From JAPWJZ01 sp964575605 (GTDB taxonomy: Bacteria > Pseudomonadota > Alphaproteobacteria > Micavibrionales > UBA2020), in the NCBI GenBank assembly GCA_964575605.1, contig CAZNRN010000004.1:1-64000 (forward strand): DNA of 64,000 nt. Reading direction: 5' to 3'. The translations under genes were made by a program, and so were the position numbers. Shown piece after piece: positions 1 to 7,635 of this stretch. The stretch's first letter is position 1, and every line of letters begins with the position of its first letter. The notes under the pieces are model-generated. The model was not told where the DNA came from. It worked only from the letters and a program-made list of their open reading frames with translations, and searched no databases.

Positions 1-116
1 GGGGCGGCGGGTGCTTCGGTATTATGGGTTTTCTTGCCGATTGCGAAGATGATGGCGCCGACGACGAAGAGTACGACAATGCCTATCGTCAGGCCTTTGG
101 ACGAGGAGGAAGCCAT
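1..116 (-). CDS. Small single-pass membrane protein, partial (C-terminus outside window)
   Basis: The reverse strand reads an ATG at 116 preceded by an AAGGG ribosome site, then a short polar head (MASSSSKG), about 18 hydrophobic residues (LTIGIVVLFVVGAIIFAIG), a GKK stop-transfer cluster and the start of an acidic, Ala/Pro-containing tail. The reading frame is open to the window edge. It is a paralogue of the next gene (149-400): the head, membrane segment and GKK cluster line up residue for residue. No function is recognised. The expected topology is N-terminus inside with a disordered Pro-rich tail on the other side of the inner membrane. Confidence 0.6.
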   Translation of the reverse strand, partial: MASSSSKGLTIGIVVLFVVGAIIFAIGKKTHNTEAPAA

Positions 117-148
117 TTTGGATATCCCTTGGACTTGGGTTGCCTGTG

Positions 149-400
149 TTACTGGTCGGTGGGTGCCGTTTCAGCGGGAGCGGTCTCAGCCGGGGCGGCC
201 TGCTGTTCGGCGGGCGGGTTCGGCACGGGCTCGGGCTGGGGAGGCGTGTTGGGAGGCGCTTCGGTCTTGGTCACTTCCGCAACGGGGGCAGTCGCCTCGG
301 AGGGCGTCTTACCTTTTTTGCCGATGAAGAGGACAACCGCGCCGAGGATGAACAGCACGACTATAATAACAGTGATCTTAGTGGACTTCTGGCCAGACAT
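149..400 (-). CDS. Small single-pass membrane protein with Pro/Ala-rich tail
   Basis: This 83-residue protein begins MSGQKSTK, followed by a membrane segment at about residues 9-27, a GKKGK basic stop and a 50-residue tail made almost only of Pro, Ala, Glu and Thr, ending in a PAET repeat. An AAGGA ribosome site precedes the ATG at a normal distance. It lies directly upstream, on the same strand, of the truncated paralogue at 1-116, so the two form a tandem duplicated pair. The family is not recognised. A tail of this composition is common in proteins that must cross the periplasm or stay unstructured, but that is only an inference. Confidence 0.65.
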   Translation of the reverse strand: MSGQKSTKITVIIVVLFILGAVVLFIGKKGKTPSEATAPVAEVTKTEAPPNTPPQPEPVPNPPAEQQAAPAETAPAETAPTDQ

Positions 401-594
401 AGTTTTTCCTTCGCTTGTGCGTTAGTTCGTTTTTTATTGTTTAAGAATCTGAGGGGATTATATGCTTTGAGCAGGGGAAATTGCAATATTACTTCCGGTC
501 TTATGTGTAGTTTTTTGACTGAAATTCAATGTTTTAAATGAAAAGAACGCCTTAAAATGTTGTATAAGAAATAAAAACGGGATATAAGTGCGCT

Positions 595-1413
595 ATGAAA
601 AATAAGTTCGTTAAAATGCACGGCTTAGGCAATGATTTCGCCATTTTCGACGGGCGCCTGAAAAGACTCGATTTTTCTGCTGCGGACATCAAGTCCATGG
701 GCGACCGCCGCACCGGAGTCGGCTTTGACCAGATGGTCATCATAGATCCCCCGCGCTCGAAAGACACGGATGCCTTCCTGCGAATTTACAATAATGATGG
801 CGGGGAGGTGGAAGCCTGCGGAAATGCCACCCGCTGCATTGGTCGCTTGCTGATAGATGAGTTGAGAAAATCTACGATACTCATTGAAACTAAAGCAGGA
901 AAACTTGAAGCCTTTGACAAGGGCGAAAAGGTGACCGTCGACATGGGGCCTGCCATGACCGAATGGAATGAAATCCCCCTCAGTCGCAAAATGGACACCC
1001 TGATGGTTCAGGTCGAGGAGGGCATGCTGAAAGCGCCGGTTGCCGTCAACATGGGCAACCCCCATGCGGTCTTCTTCGTTAATAAATCCGAACTTGAATC
1101 CGTGCCGCTCACCGACCTGGGGCCGAAGGTCGAGCATCACCCGCTTTTCCCCGAGCGCGTGAATGTCGAGGTCGCTCATGTGGAAAATCCCTCCCGCATT
1201 CGCATGAAGGTATGGGAGCGGGGCGTGGGCATCACCCGGGCCTGCGGTACCGGCGCCTGCGCCGTCGCTGTGGCGGGCGCCCGCCGCGGATTGTCGGACC
1301 GCAAGGTCACGGTCGTACTGGACGGCGGCGAGCTGGATATCGAATGGCGCGAAACCGATGGCCATGTTTTTATGACAGGCGCTGTTGCCGAAGTTTTCCG
1401 CGGTGAAATATGA
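595..1413 (+). CDS. dapF: Diaminopimelate epimerase
   Basis: DapF interconverts LL- and meso-diaminopimelate in the cytosol, the last step before meso-DAP goes into peptidoglycan and lysine. The 272 residues are the usual length. The N-terminal MHGLGNDF motif, the first catalytic cysteine in ACGNATRC (C75) and the second in ACGTGAC (C217) are all present, as expected for the two-base PLP-independent epimerase. The stop codon overlaps the start of mtaB by four bases (ATGA), so the two are translationally coupled. The upstream region is AT-rich and no clear ribosome site is visible at the ATG. Confidence 0.97.
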   Translation: MKNKFVKMHGLGNDFAIFDGRLKRLDFSAADIKSMGDRRTGVGFDQMVIIDPPRSKDTDAFLRIYNNDGGEVEACGNATRCIGRLLIDELRKSTILIETKAGKLEAFDKGEKVTVDMGPAMTEWNEIPLSRKMDTLMVQVEEGMLKAPVAVNMGNPHAVFFVNKSELESVPLTDLGPKVEHHPLFPERVNVEVAHVENPSRIRMKVWERGVGITRACGTGACAVAVAGARRGLSDRKVTVVLDGGELDIEWRETDGHVFMTGAVAEVFRGEI

Positions 1414-2735
1414 CGCCCCACGACGACCATGAGCATAAGGAGCAGGTGATCGAGCTCCCCGATGCCGAAACGCAGCTGAAGCAGCAGGCGGGCGGCGGGC
1501 CGCGCGTAGTGACTTTCGGGTGCCGCCTCAACATATATGAATCCGAAGTCATGAAGGAACACGCGGCCAAGGCGGGGCTGAACGATGCGATTATCGTCAA
1601 TACTTGCGCCGTGACTTCGGAAGCCGAGCGTCAGGCGAGGCAGGCCATCCGCCGCGCGCGCCGCGAAAACCCGGATGCGAAGATTATCGTCACGGGCTGC
1701 GCCGCGCAGGTGAACCCGAAAGCATTCTCCGAAATGCCCGAGGTCAACCAGGTTATCGGCAACGACCTGAAGCTGAAAGCCGACACATGGACGCAGCCCG
1801 CGACCGAGCGCGTCGTGGTCAACGACATCATGTCGGTCAAGGAAACCGCGCGGCACATGATTTCGGGTTTCGAAAGCCATGCGCGTGCCTTTGTTCAGGT
1901 GCAGAACGGCTGCGACCACCGCTGCACATTTTGCATCATCCCCTTCGGCCGCGGCAATTCGCGCTCCGTGCCGATGGGCGAGATTGTCGACCAGGTAAAG
2001 AAACTGGTGGCGGGCGGTTATAACGAAGTTGTCCTCACGGGCGTCGATATCACATCCTACGGCCCCGACCTGCCGGGCGCGCCGCGGCTCGGACAGATGA
2101 TCCGACGCCTGCTGGCGCTGGTTCCGGAGCTGAAACGCCTGCGCCTGTCGTCGCTCGACCCTGTCGAGATTGACGAAGACCTGTGGAAGGTTATCGCCGA
2201 GGAACCGCGCTTTATGCCCCACCTGCATATCTCGATGCAGGCGGGCGACGACATGGTTTTGAAACGTATGAAGCGCCGCCACCTGCGCCATCACCTGATG
2301 GAAATCTGCGACCGCGCGCGTTCCTTGCGCCCCGATATCGTCTTCGGCGCGGATATCATTGCGGGTTTCCCCACCGAAACCGACGAGATGTTCGACAATA
2401 CGTTGAAGGCCGTCACCGAATGCGACCTGACCTTCCTGCACGTCTTTCCCTACTCCCCGCGCCCCGGCACCCCCGCCGCGCGTATGCCGCAGGTCGAAGG
2501 AGGGTTGCGCAAGGAACGCGCAAAACTGCTGCGCGACGTTGGCGCAAAACAGGTGCAAAAACACCTCGAAACCCTCGTCGGCAAGACCTTGCCTGTGCTG
2601 GCCGAAAAGGGTAATAAAGGGCGCACGGAATATTTCAGCGAAGTCGCGCTTTCTTCCGATGTGAAACCCGGCACGCTGCTGAATGTGAAGCTGGATACTG
2701 TTGGCGAAGGCGTCCTGCTCGGCAAAGTCGCATAA
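1410..2735 (+). CDS. mtaB: tRNA t6A37 methylthiotransferase
   Basis: MtaB is a radical-SAM methylthiotransferase that converts t6A to ms2t6A at position 37 of ANN-decoding tRNAs. The N-terminal UPF0004 domain carries the three auxiliary-cluster cysteines (C38, C66, C97), and the radical-SAM domain has CDHRCTFC (C168, C172, C175). The C-terminal part is a short TRAM-like region. The length (441) and the motif GCRLNIYESE favour MtaB over MiaB or RimO. A 29-residue His/Glu/Gln-rich N-terminal extension precedes the conserved GCRLN. It is coupled to dapF by a four-base overlap. Confidence 0.95.
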   Translation: MTPHDDHEHKEQVIELPDAETQLKQQAGGGPRVVTFGCRLNIYESEVMKEHAAKAGLNDAIIVNTCAVTSEAERQARQAIRRARRENPDAKIIVTGCAAQVNPKAFSEMPEVNQVIGNDLKLKADTWTQPATERVVVNDIMSVKETARHMISGFESHARAFVQVQNGCDHRCTFCIIPFGRGNSRSVPMGEIVDQVKKLVAGGYNEVVLTGVDITSYGPDLPGAPRLGQMIRRLLALVPELKRLRLSSLDPVEIDEDLWKVIAEEPRFMPHLHISMQAGDDMVLKRMKRRHLRHHLMEICDRARSLRPDIVFGADIIAGFPTETDEMFDNTLKAVTECDLTFLHVFPYSPRPGTPAARMPQVEGGLRKERAKLLRDVGAKQVQKHLETLVGKTLPVLAEKGNKGRTEYFSEVALSSDVKPGTLLNVKLDTVGEGVLLGKVA

Positions 2736-2749
2736 GGAAAAAACCGCGA

Positions 2750-3007
2750 GTGAGCGCGAATTTAGATAAAAACAACAGGCGTCTTTTGAAATTCACCACG
2801 GTTTTGGCTGTGTTGCCAGCACTGGTCGTTTCTTTCTCGGCTGTGGTTGCTCCGGAAGAAGATTCTACTACCTCCCAGAACATCTTAAGCTTTGTCATGT
2901 TCTCGTGTGTGCTCTACGTGGTTTTCTTTCTTTTCTTTTTGCCGTTTGTCACTGTGTTGGCTTCCGCTTTTGGTTGGTTGCAGGAAAAGGCGAGGTCTGC
3001 CGAATGA
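2750..3007 (+). CDS. Small two-helix membrane protein, AT-rich
   Basis: This 85-residue ORF starts at a GTG preceded by AAGGAAAAA and ends in a four-base ATGA overlap with ftsY. Two hydrophobic segments are visible (about residues 13-33 and 45-72) with a short acidic loop (PEEDSTT) between them. Its codon choice is clearly richer in T and A than that of mtaB or ftsY. The family is not recognised. Position and overlap argue that it is translated together with ftsY, the membrane receptor of the SRP pathway, but nothing in the sequence shows a role in protein targeting. A similar situation occurs at 58443. Confidence 0.7.
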   Translation: MSANLDKNNRRLLKFTTVLAVLPALVVSFSAVVAPEEDSTTSQNILSFVMFSCVLYVVFFLFFLPFVTVLASAFGWLQEKARSAE

Positions 3008-3999
3008 TCTGGTTCTTCAAAAAGAAAGACACCACCGTCGCCAAGCCGATGGACGAGGCGCGTGCCAAGAAGGGCTGGTTCACGCGGCTGAAGGAACAGC
3101 TGGCGCAATCGTCGGAGAAAATCACCAAGGGCGTCACCGAAATTTTCACGACGCGCAAGCTGGATGACGAAACGCTGGGCGAATTGGAAGAAGTGCTGAT
3201 CAGCGCCGACCTCGGCCCCGCCACGGCCGCGAAACTGGTGGAGGGCGTACGCAAGGAGCGCTTCGGCAAGGAAGCGACGCCCGAGGAAATCCGTGCCACG
3301 CTGGGCCGCGAAATCGAACGTATCCTAGCGCCCGCAGAAAAAAACCTCTTCGACAAATACGCCAAGCCCTACGTCATCCTCGTCTGCGGTGTGAACGGCA
3401 CGGGCAAGACGACGACCATCGGCAAGCTCGGCCATCAATTTAAAAATGAAGGCCGCAAGATCATGCTGGCCGCGGGAGACACCTTCCGCGCCGCCGCCGT
3501 CGAACAATTGAAAGTCTGGGCGAACCGTATCGGCTGCCCGATTGTTGCGAAGGAAGAGGGCGCAGATGCCGCCGCGCTGGTTTTCGAGGCGATGGACAGC
3601 GCCATGGCCGAAGACGTCGACGTGCTGATGATCGATACGGCGGGCAGGTTGCAGAACAAGGCAAACCTGATGGAAGAGTTATCGAAAATCGTGCGCATCA
3701 TCAAAAAGAAGAACCCCGAGGCGCCGCATGCCACGCTGCTGGTGCTGGACGCCACCGTCGGCCAGAACGCGCACAGCCAGGTCGAGCTTTTCAAGCAGGC
3801 TGTTAACATAACCGGCCTTATCGTCACCAAACTGGACGGCACGGCCAAGGGCGGGGTCCTTGTGTCTTTAGTTGAAAGGTTTGGTTTACCAGTTCATGCT
3901 ATAGGTATAGGGGAAGGCATCGATGATCTCAGGCCATTCGTCGCCGAGGATTACGCAGCCGGATTAACGGGGTTAGATCAACTTGCTGACAGGACTTAA
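3004..3999 (+). CDS. ftsY: Signal recognition particle receptor FtsY
   Basis: FtsY docks the SRP-ribosome complex at the inner membrane using a GTPase that pairs with Ffh. From the ATG at 3004 the protein is 331 residues: a short basic N-terminus (FFKKKD), the N domain (about 25-115), and the G domain with GVNGTGKTT (129-137), DTFRAAA, DTAGR and TKLDGTAKGG. The long acidic A domain of E. coli FtsY is absent, as in most alphaproteobacteria. The reading frame extends upstream to 2905, but 3004 is preferred because it overlaps the previous gene by four bases and gives the normal N-terminus. Confidence 0.96.
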   Translation: MIWFFKKKDTTVAKPMDEARAKKGWFTRLKEQLAQSSEKITKGVTEIFTTRKLDDETLGELEEVLISADLGPATAAKLVEGVRKERFGKEATPEEIRATLGREIERILAPAEKNLFDKYAKPYVILVCGVNGTGKTTTIGKLGHQFKNEGRKIMLAAGDTFRAAAVEQLKVWANRIGCPIVAKEEGADAAALVFEAMDSAMAEDVDVLMIDTAGRLQNKANLMEELSKIVRIIKKKNPEAPHATLLVLDATVGQNAHSQVELFKQAVNITGLIVTKLDGTAKGGVLVSLVERFGLPVHAIGIGEGIDDLRPFVAEDYAAGLTGLDQLADRT

Positions 4000-4027
4000 A
4001 GGACCATCTCCCATCAGGGACGGCCTC

Positions 4028-5521
4028 ATGACCACGAGGGGTTTTCGCGACCCCGACAAGGCCATTGCATGGGTTGCCGAAATTTACGAAGCGAACACCG
4101 CATACCTGCGCCACGCTTTCGACCTCTTCTCGAAGGGCCAGTGGGAAGACGCGCAGCGTGTGCGTGCCATGTACCCCTACGTGTCGATTACCACGACCAA
4201 GGGGCCGTCTATCGACAACCGCCTCTCGTATGGTTTCATCTCGCGTCCCGGCACCTATAGCACGACGCTGACACGCCCCGACCTGTACAAGAATTATTAC
4301 CACGAGCAGTTCTCGCTGTTGCTGACTAACCACCCCGATGCGGAGCTGGAAGTCGGCGTGAGCGAACTGCCGATCCCGCTGCACTTCGCGCTGGGCGATA
4401 AATTCCACTTGGAACGCGACCTGACGGCCGAGCAGATACAGCGCGTGCCGCTGATTTTTGACCAGCCCGACCTTGTGCATATGGACGATACTATCCCGAA
4501 CGGGACCTATGTGCCCAAGCCCGGCGCGCCTGCGCCGCTTGCGCTATTCACCGCGCAGCGCACAGACCTTAGCCTACAGCGCCTCAAACATTACACGGGC
4601 ACCTCGGCCGAGCACTTCCAGAAATTCGTGCTGTTTACCAACTACCAGTTTTACGTCGACGAATTCGTGCGCGATTGCCATGCGATGATGGCAAAAGCTG
4701 CCGACCCGCTGGCCGACGGCCGCAACGAGGCGGAGGAATATTACGCCTTCGTCGAGCCCGGCAACCAGGTCACCTATAACCAGAACCTGAAAGAAGTCCC
4801 GGCACCCGAGGGCCAGAAACCGCCGCGCCTGCCCCAGATGCCCGCTTACCATCTGAAGCGCAAGGACGGCACCGGCATTACGCTGATCAACATCGGCGTC
4901 GGTCCCTCGAACGCTAAAACGATTACCGACCACGTCGCCGTGCTGCGCTCGCACACATGGCTGATGCTGGGGCATTGCGCGGGCCTGCGCAATTCGCAGA
5001 AGCTGGGTGATTACGTCCTGTCGCACGGTTATGTGCGCGACGACGGCGTGCTTGATGATGCAGTGCCGCTCTGGGTTCCTATTCCCGCACTGTCGGAAGT
5101 GCAGGTTGCGCTCGAGCAGGCGGTGGCGGAAGTCACGGGCCTCAAGGGCTATGACCTGAAAAAAGTCATGCGCACCGGCACGGTCGCGACGGTCAGCGAC
5201 CGCAACTGGGAACTGTGGGAACACAGCGTACCCGTGCAGCGTCTCTCGCAATGCCGCGCGGTAGCGCTCGACATGGAATCTGCGACCATCTGCACCAACG
5301 GTTTCCGTTTCCGCGTGCCCTATGGCACGCTGCTCTGCGTATCGGATAAACCGCTGCATGGCCAGTTGAAGCTGCCCGGCATGGCCGATACGTTCTATCG
5401 TGAACGCGTTGACCAGCACTTGAAAATCGGCCTTCTGACGATGGAAAAAATCCGCGCCATGGGGGCAGGGCGCCTGCACAGCCGCAAGCTGCGCAGCTTC
5501 ACCGAAGTGGCCTTCCTTTAA
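4028..5521 (+). CDS. amn: AMP nucleosidase
   Basis: Amn hydrolyses AMP to adenine and ribose 5-phosphate and helps set the adenylate pool. The 497-residue product matches the E. coli enzyme along its length: an N-terminal regulatory domain with GSYxTT-type and RPDLYKNYY motifs, then the nucleoside-phosphorylase-fold domain with NIGVGPSNAKT, GHCAGLR, DRNWEL, DMESATI and CVSDKPLHG. A TTG codon at 3983 lies in frame inside ftsY, but the ATG at 4028 with an upstream AGGGA fits the family N-terminus better. The gene follows ftsY by 28 bases and may be co-transcribed. Confidence 0.95.
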   Translation: MTTRGFRDPDKAIAWVAEIYEANTAYLRHAFDLFSKGQWEDAQRVRAMYPYVSITTTKGPSIDNRLSYGFISRPGTYSTTLTRPDLYKNYYHEQFSLLLTNHPDAELEVGVSELPIPLHFALGDKFHLERDLTAEQIQRVPLIFDQPDLVHMDDTIPNGTYVPKPGAPAPLALFTAQRTDLSLQRLKHYTGTSAEHFQKFVLFTNYQFYVDEFVRDCHAMMAKAADPLADGRNEAEEYYAFVEPGNQVTYNQNLKEVPAPEGQKPPRLPQMPAYHLKRKDGTGITLINIGVGPSNAKTITDHVAVLRSHTWLMLGHCAGLRNSQKLGDYVLSHGYVRDDGVLDDAVPLWVPIPALSEVQVALEQAVAEVTGLKGYDLKKVMRTGTVATVSDRNWELWEHSVPVQRLSQCRAVALDMESATICTNGFRFRVPYGTLLCVSDKPLHGQLKLPGMADTFYRERVDQHLKIGLLTMEKIRAMGAGRLHSRKLRSFTEVAFL

Positions 5522-5553
5522 GCCATTAATATCATATAGTTAAATATAAATTA

Positions 5554-5583
5554 TTGACATAATGCAGGCTGGTTTCGTAGTAT
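5554..5583 (+). promoter_or_regulatory. Sigma70-type promoter
   Basis: TTGACA at 5554-5559 and TAGTAT at 5578-5583 are separated by 18 bases. Transcription would start near 5590, which favours the second ATG (5611) as start of the following gene because the first (5593) would leave almost no leader. Confidence 0.6.
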
Positions 5584-5610
5584 GCCGAAACCATGCGAAA
5601 GGCGCCTGTG

Positions 5611-6051
5611 ATGTCGGACAAACCCCAGATATTCGAACAATCCCATACCATCGACGGTGATGTGCCGGATGGCGCCAAGATAGGTGTGCGCGGCGACCTG
5701 ACCGTGACAGGCCGCGTGGGCGATAATGTCGCCATCAAGGCCGAAGGATCAATTACGCTGCAGGACACCGGTAAAAACCTGCGTGCCGCCGCGAACGGGG
5801 CGTTCAAGGCGCGTCACGTCGGCGAAAACGCTGAAATCTGGTCAGGCGCTTCGGCGGCGGTTGAATCGCTCGGCTATTGCAGCCGCATGTTCGGGCGCAA
5901 AGGCGTTTCTTCCGAAGGCCCCTGCGGCGACCATGACGCACAGATTTACAGCGACGGCATCGAGCTTATCCGCAAGCCCGCTTCTGCTGAATCTACGGGC
6001 GACGCCTGCCCCGTACCGCAGAAAACCGGCGGGCAGGGGCCTAAACCATGA
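5611..6051 (+). CDS. FapA/bactofilin-like small protein of unknown function
   Basis: The product is 146 residues from the ATG at 5611, which has GAAAGG upstream; an in-frame ATG at 5593 is the alternative. Residues 10-60 contain a short-period pattern (DGDVPDGAKIGVRGDLTV, GRVGDNVAIKAEGSITL) like the parallel beta-helix rungs of FapA (DUF342) or polymer-forming bactofilin proteins. The rest has three cysteines and a Pro/Gly-rich tail. Similarity to these families is a pattern judgement, and the protein is much shorter than FapA. It overlaps the next gene by four bases, so both are probably one unit. Confidence 0.65.
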   Translation: MSDKPQIFEQSHTIDGDVPDGAKIGVRGDLTVTGRVGDNVAIKAEGSITLQDTGKNLRAAANGAFKARHVGENAEIWSGASAAVESLGYCSRMFGRKGVSSEGPCGDHDAQIYSDGIELIRKPASAESTGDACPVPQKTGGQGPKP

Positions 6052-6329
6052 TCGGTTTCCGTTTTGACGCTGATGATGATGACGAAGATACACCCTTGTT
6101 CGGCAGGGATATGCAGGCCTGGTCTGACAGCCTCGAAAACGCCGGCATTGTTCTTGGCGAAGCTTTTGCCGAGGCCGGCATGCTGGGCAGAGGCTATCTT
6201 TTGCGTCCCGCAGCAGAACCTGTTGCAGCCGTCGACAGCTTCGACCCTTACGACTGCACCGTGCTGGACAAGCCGATGAGCGTCCGCCGCGCGCGCATTA
6301 CGATGAAAAGCCGCCCGATTATTTCTTAA
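6048..6329 (+). CDS. Small acidic protein, unknown function
   Basis: This 93-residue ORF begins in an ATGA overlap with the previous gene, which is good evidence that it is translated. It starts with a run of Asp residues (FDADDDDED) and ends with a basic segment (LDKPMSVRRARITMKSR). That segment loosely resembles the C-terminal P-x-x-[LFV]-[KR] motif found on seven other proteins in this window, without the leading I-x-V. No family is recognised. The gene ends one base before the stop of the convergent ankyrin gene. Confidence 0.55.
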   Translation: MIGFRFDADDDDEDTPLFGRDMQAWSDSLENAGIVLGEAFAEAGMLGRGYLLRPAAEPVAAVDSFDPYDCTVLDKPMSVRRARITMKSRPIIS

Positions 6330-6330
6330 A

Positions 6331-6963
6331 TCACCTCATCGCCACAGGAACCGGCGCGGGCGGACGCAGGCCGCGCTGCTGCGCCATCGCGTGGATCTCA
6401 GGCGCGAGGTTCAGCATTTCGGCCTGTTTGTCGTGGCCGAGTTCTTTGGCGTATTCCTCCGCCGTCAGTTCGGCGCCTTTGGGTTTGGCTTTCACGGTGA
6501 TATCTGCGCCGTTCTCGATCAATTCGCGGATCGCGCCGGTATCCTTGCGCAGGGTGGCGAGGTGCAGGGCGGTCCAGGTATTGCCCTTCTTGTCGGTCGC
6601 GGTGGCGTTGAGGTTGTTTTTCTCGCCGTCGAGCAGGAAGTCTTCGAAGAAATCCTGCTGCTCGTTGATGGCGGTCATCAGGGGCGTCCAGCCTTGGCCG
6701 TAGTCTTCGTATTTGCTGGCGCCTTTGTCGAGAAGCGTGATGAAGGACTGGAGGCTGTTGGTGTCCTGTGCGTATTGCAGAGGCGATCTTCCTTTTCCGT
6801 CGCGCCAGCTGTTGAAGTCGGGGTGCCGTGCACAGGTATCAGCCAGTTTGTCGGTATGTTCGCAGGCGATTGCGTCGAAAAAGTCTTCCTGGATATCTTC
6901 GATAGTAGGCGCGTGGTAATGGGCTGCGCCGCCGAAGATGCTCCGGAGAAAGGTGATTGCCAT
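6331..6963 (-). CDS. Ankyrin-repeat protein, last of a tandem array of five
   Basis: The 210-residue product starts at an ATG with GGAGG seven bases upstream; an upstream TTG is poorly spaced. It has a short hydrophobic head (MAITFLRSIFGG), a helical module EDFFDAI..., then two to three ankyrin units (GWTPLMTAINEQ, WTALHLATLRKDTGAIRELIENGADI). Ankyrin repeats bind other proteins, and no enzyme domain is seen. The EDFFDAI and GxSPLQYAQ segments align with the four ankyrin genes upstream. Unlike them it lacks the C-terminal P-[LV]-x-LKK motif and ends in a Pro-rich tail. A perfect 12-bp inverted repeat lies just before its ribosome site. Confidence 0.85.
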   Translation of the reverse strand: MAITFLRSIFGGAAHYHAPTIEDIQEDFFDAIACEHTDKLADTCARHPDFNSWRDGKGRSPLQYAQDTNSLQSFITLLDKGASKYEDYGQGWTPLMTAINEQQDFFEDFLLDGEKNNLNATATDKKGNTWTALHLATLRKDTGAIRELIENGADITVKAKPKGAELTAEEYAKELGHDKQAEMLNLAPEIHAMAQQRGLRPPAPVPVAMR

Positions 6964-6979
6964 CAAGAATCCTCCGTTT

Positions 6980-7009
6980 TTATCTATGGTATAAATGTAC
7001 CATAGATAA
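6980..7009. repeat. Perfect 12-bp inverted repeat before an ankyrin gene
   Basis: Arms 6980-6991 (TTATCTATGGTA) and 6998-7009 (TACCATAGATAA) are perfect complements with a 6-base spacer. It sits about 17-46 bases before the start codon of the 6331 gene. No T-run follows on either strand, so it is more like a dimeric repressor operator or an mRNA hairpin beside the ribosome site than a terminator. Confidence 0.75.
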
Positions 7010-7056
7010 CATAAGCCCGTCCAACGAACTGCGGTTTATTTAATAATAACAGTGGA

Positions 7057-7626
7057 TTAAGGCGTATTTGTCTCAGCTGTTTTGCGCAACTGTACGGGCG
7101 AGAGAACCTCGATTTTGGTCTCTGTCGCAACTTCCAGCGAAGCTTGCGGCACCGTAGGCACCGGCGCCGAGTTCTGTGCCAGATATTCGGCGCGGATGAT
7201 GTCTTTGCGTTTAATCATGTCTGCAATGTCGAAATTCTTATAGCCGCGTGCGTAGTCCTCGGCATAGCCAACATTCACGACGCCTTGTTCGAGCATGAAC
7301 TGGACAAAGTCTTTCTTGTTTGTCTCTGCGGCGATTTGCAGCAGGCAATCCTTGCCCGATGCCACACTGTTGATATCCGCGCCAAGGCCGACAAGATGCT
7401 GAAACGCGCCAAGCTGCTTGTGTTTCAGGGCGATATAAAGCGATGTTCCTTTTTCGTTTTCCCATTGCAACGCGTCGGGGAACTTCTTTGTAAAAGCGGT
7501 CAGGGCGTCCAGGTCCGCATTCTTGATTGCGTTGAAAAAGGCTGGGCGCGCCTCATCGAAGGCCATGTCTTCGGGTTTTTTAGCAGCAGATGAGGAGAAT
7601 GCTTTTGTCAGCCACTCGAATGCCAT
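7057..7626 (-). CDS. Ankyrin-repeat protein with C-terminal PxxLRK motif
   Basis: The 189-residue product starts MAFEWLTKAFSS, a Trp-containing amphipathic head, followed by the helical module PAFFNAIKNADLDAL, then ankyrin units (GTSLYIALKHKQLGAFQHLVGLGADI, CLLQIAAETNKKDFVQFMLEQG). The C-terminus is KIEVLSPVQLRK plus eight residues, the motif shared with its neighbours. It is likely a protein-binding scaffold. The gene lies in a same-strand array with only ten bases separating it from the next gene upstream, so an operon transcribed from near 10010 is likely. Confidence 0.85.
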   Translation of the reverse strand: MAFEWLTKAFSSSAAKKPEDMAFDEARPAFFNAIKNADLDALTAFTKKFPDALQWENEKGTSLYIALKHKQLGAFQHLVGLGADINSVASGKDCLLQIAAETNKKDFVQFMLEQGVVNVGYAEDYARGYKNFDIADMIKRKDIIRAEYLAQNSAPVPTVPQASLEVATETKIEVLSPVQLRKTAETNTP

Positions 7627-7635
7627 GGGGTGCTC

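Noticed and set aside
1176..2564. Long minus-strand frame opposite dapF and mtaB.
   Set aside because: It is antisense to two clear enzymes, crosses their overlap and shows no domain.
2905..3003. Upstream extension of ftsY with a hydrophobic Cys/Phe-rich segment.
   Set aside because: It is the out-of-frame reading of the small membrane gene at 2750. The ATG at 3004 overlaps that gene's stop and gives a normal FtsY start.
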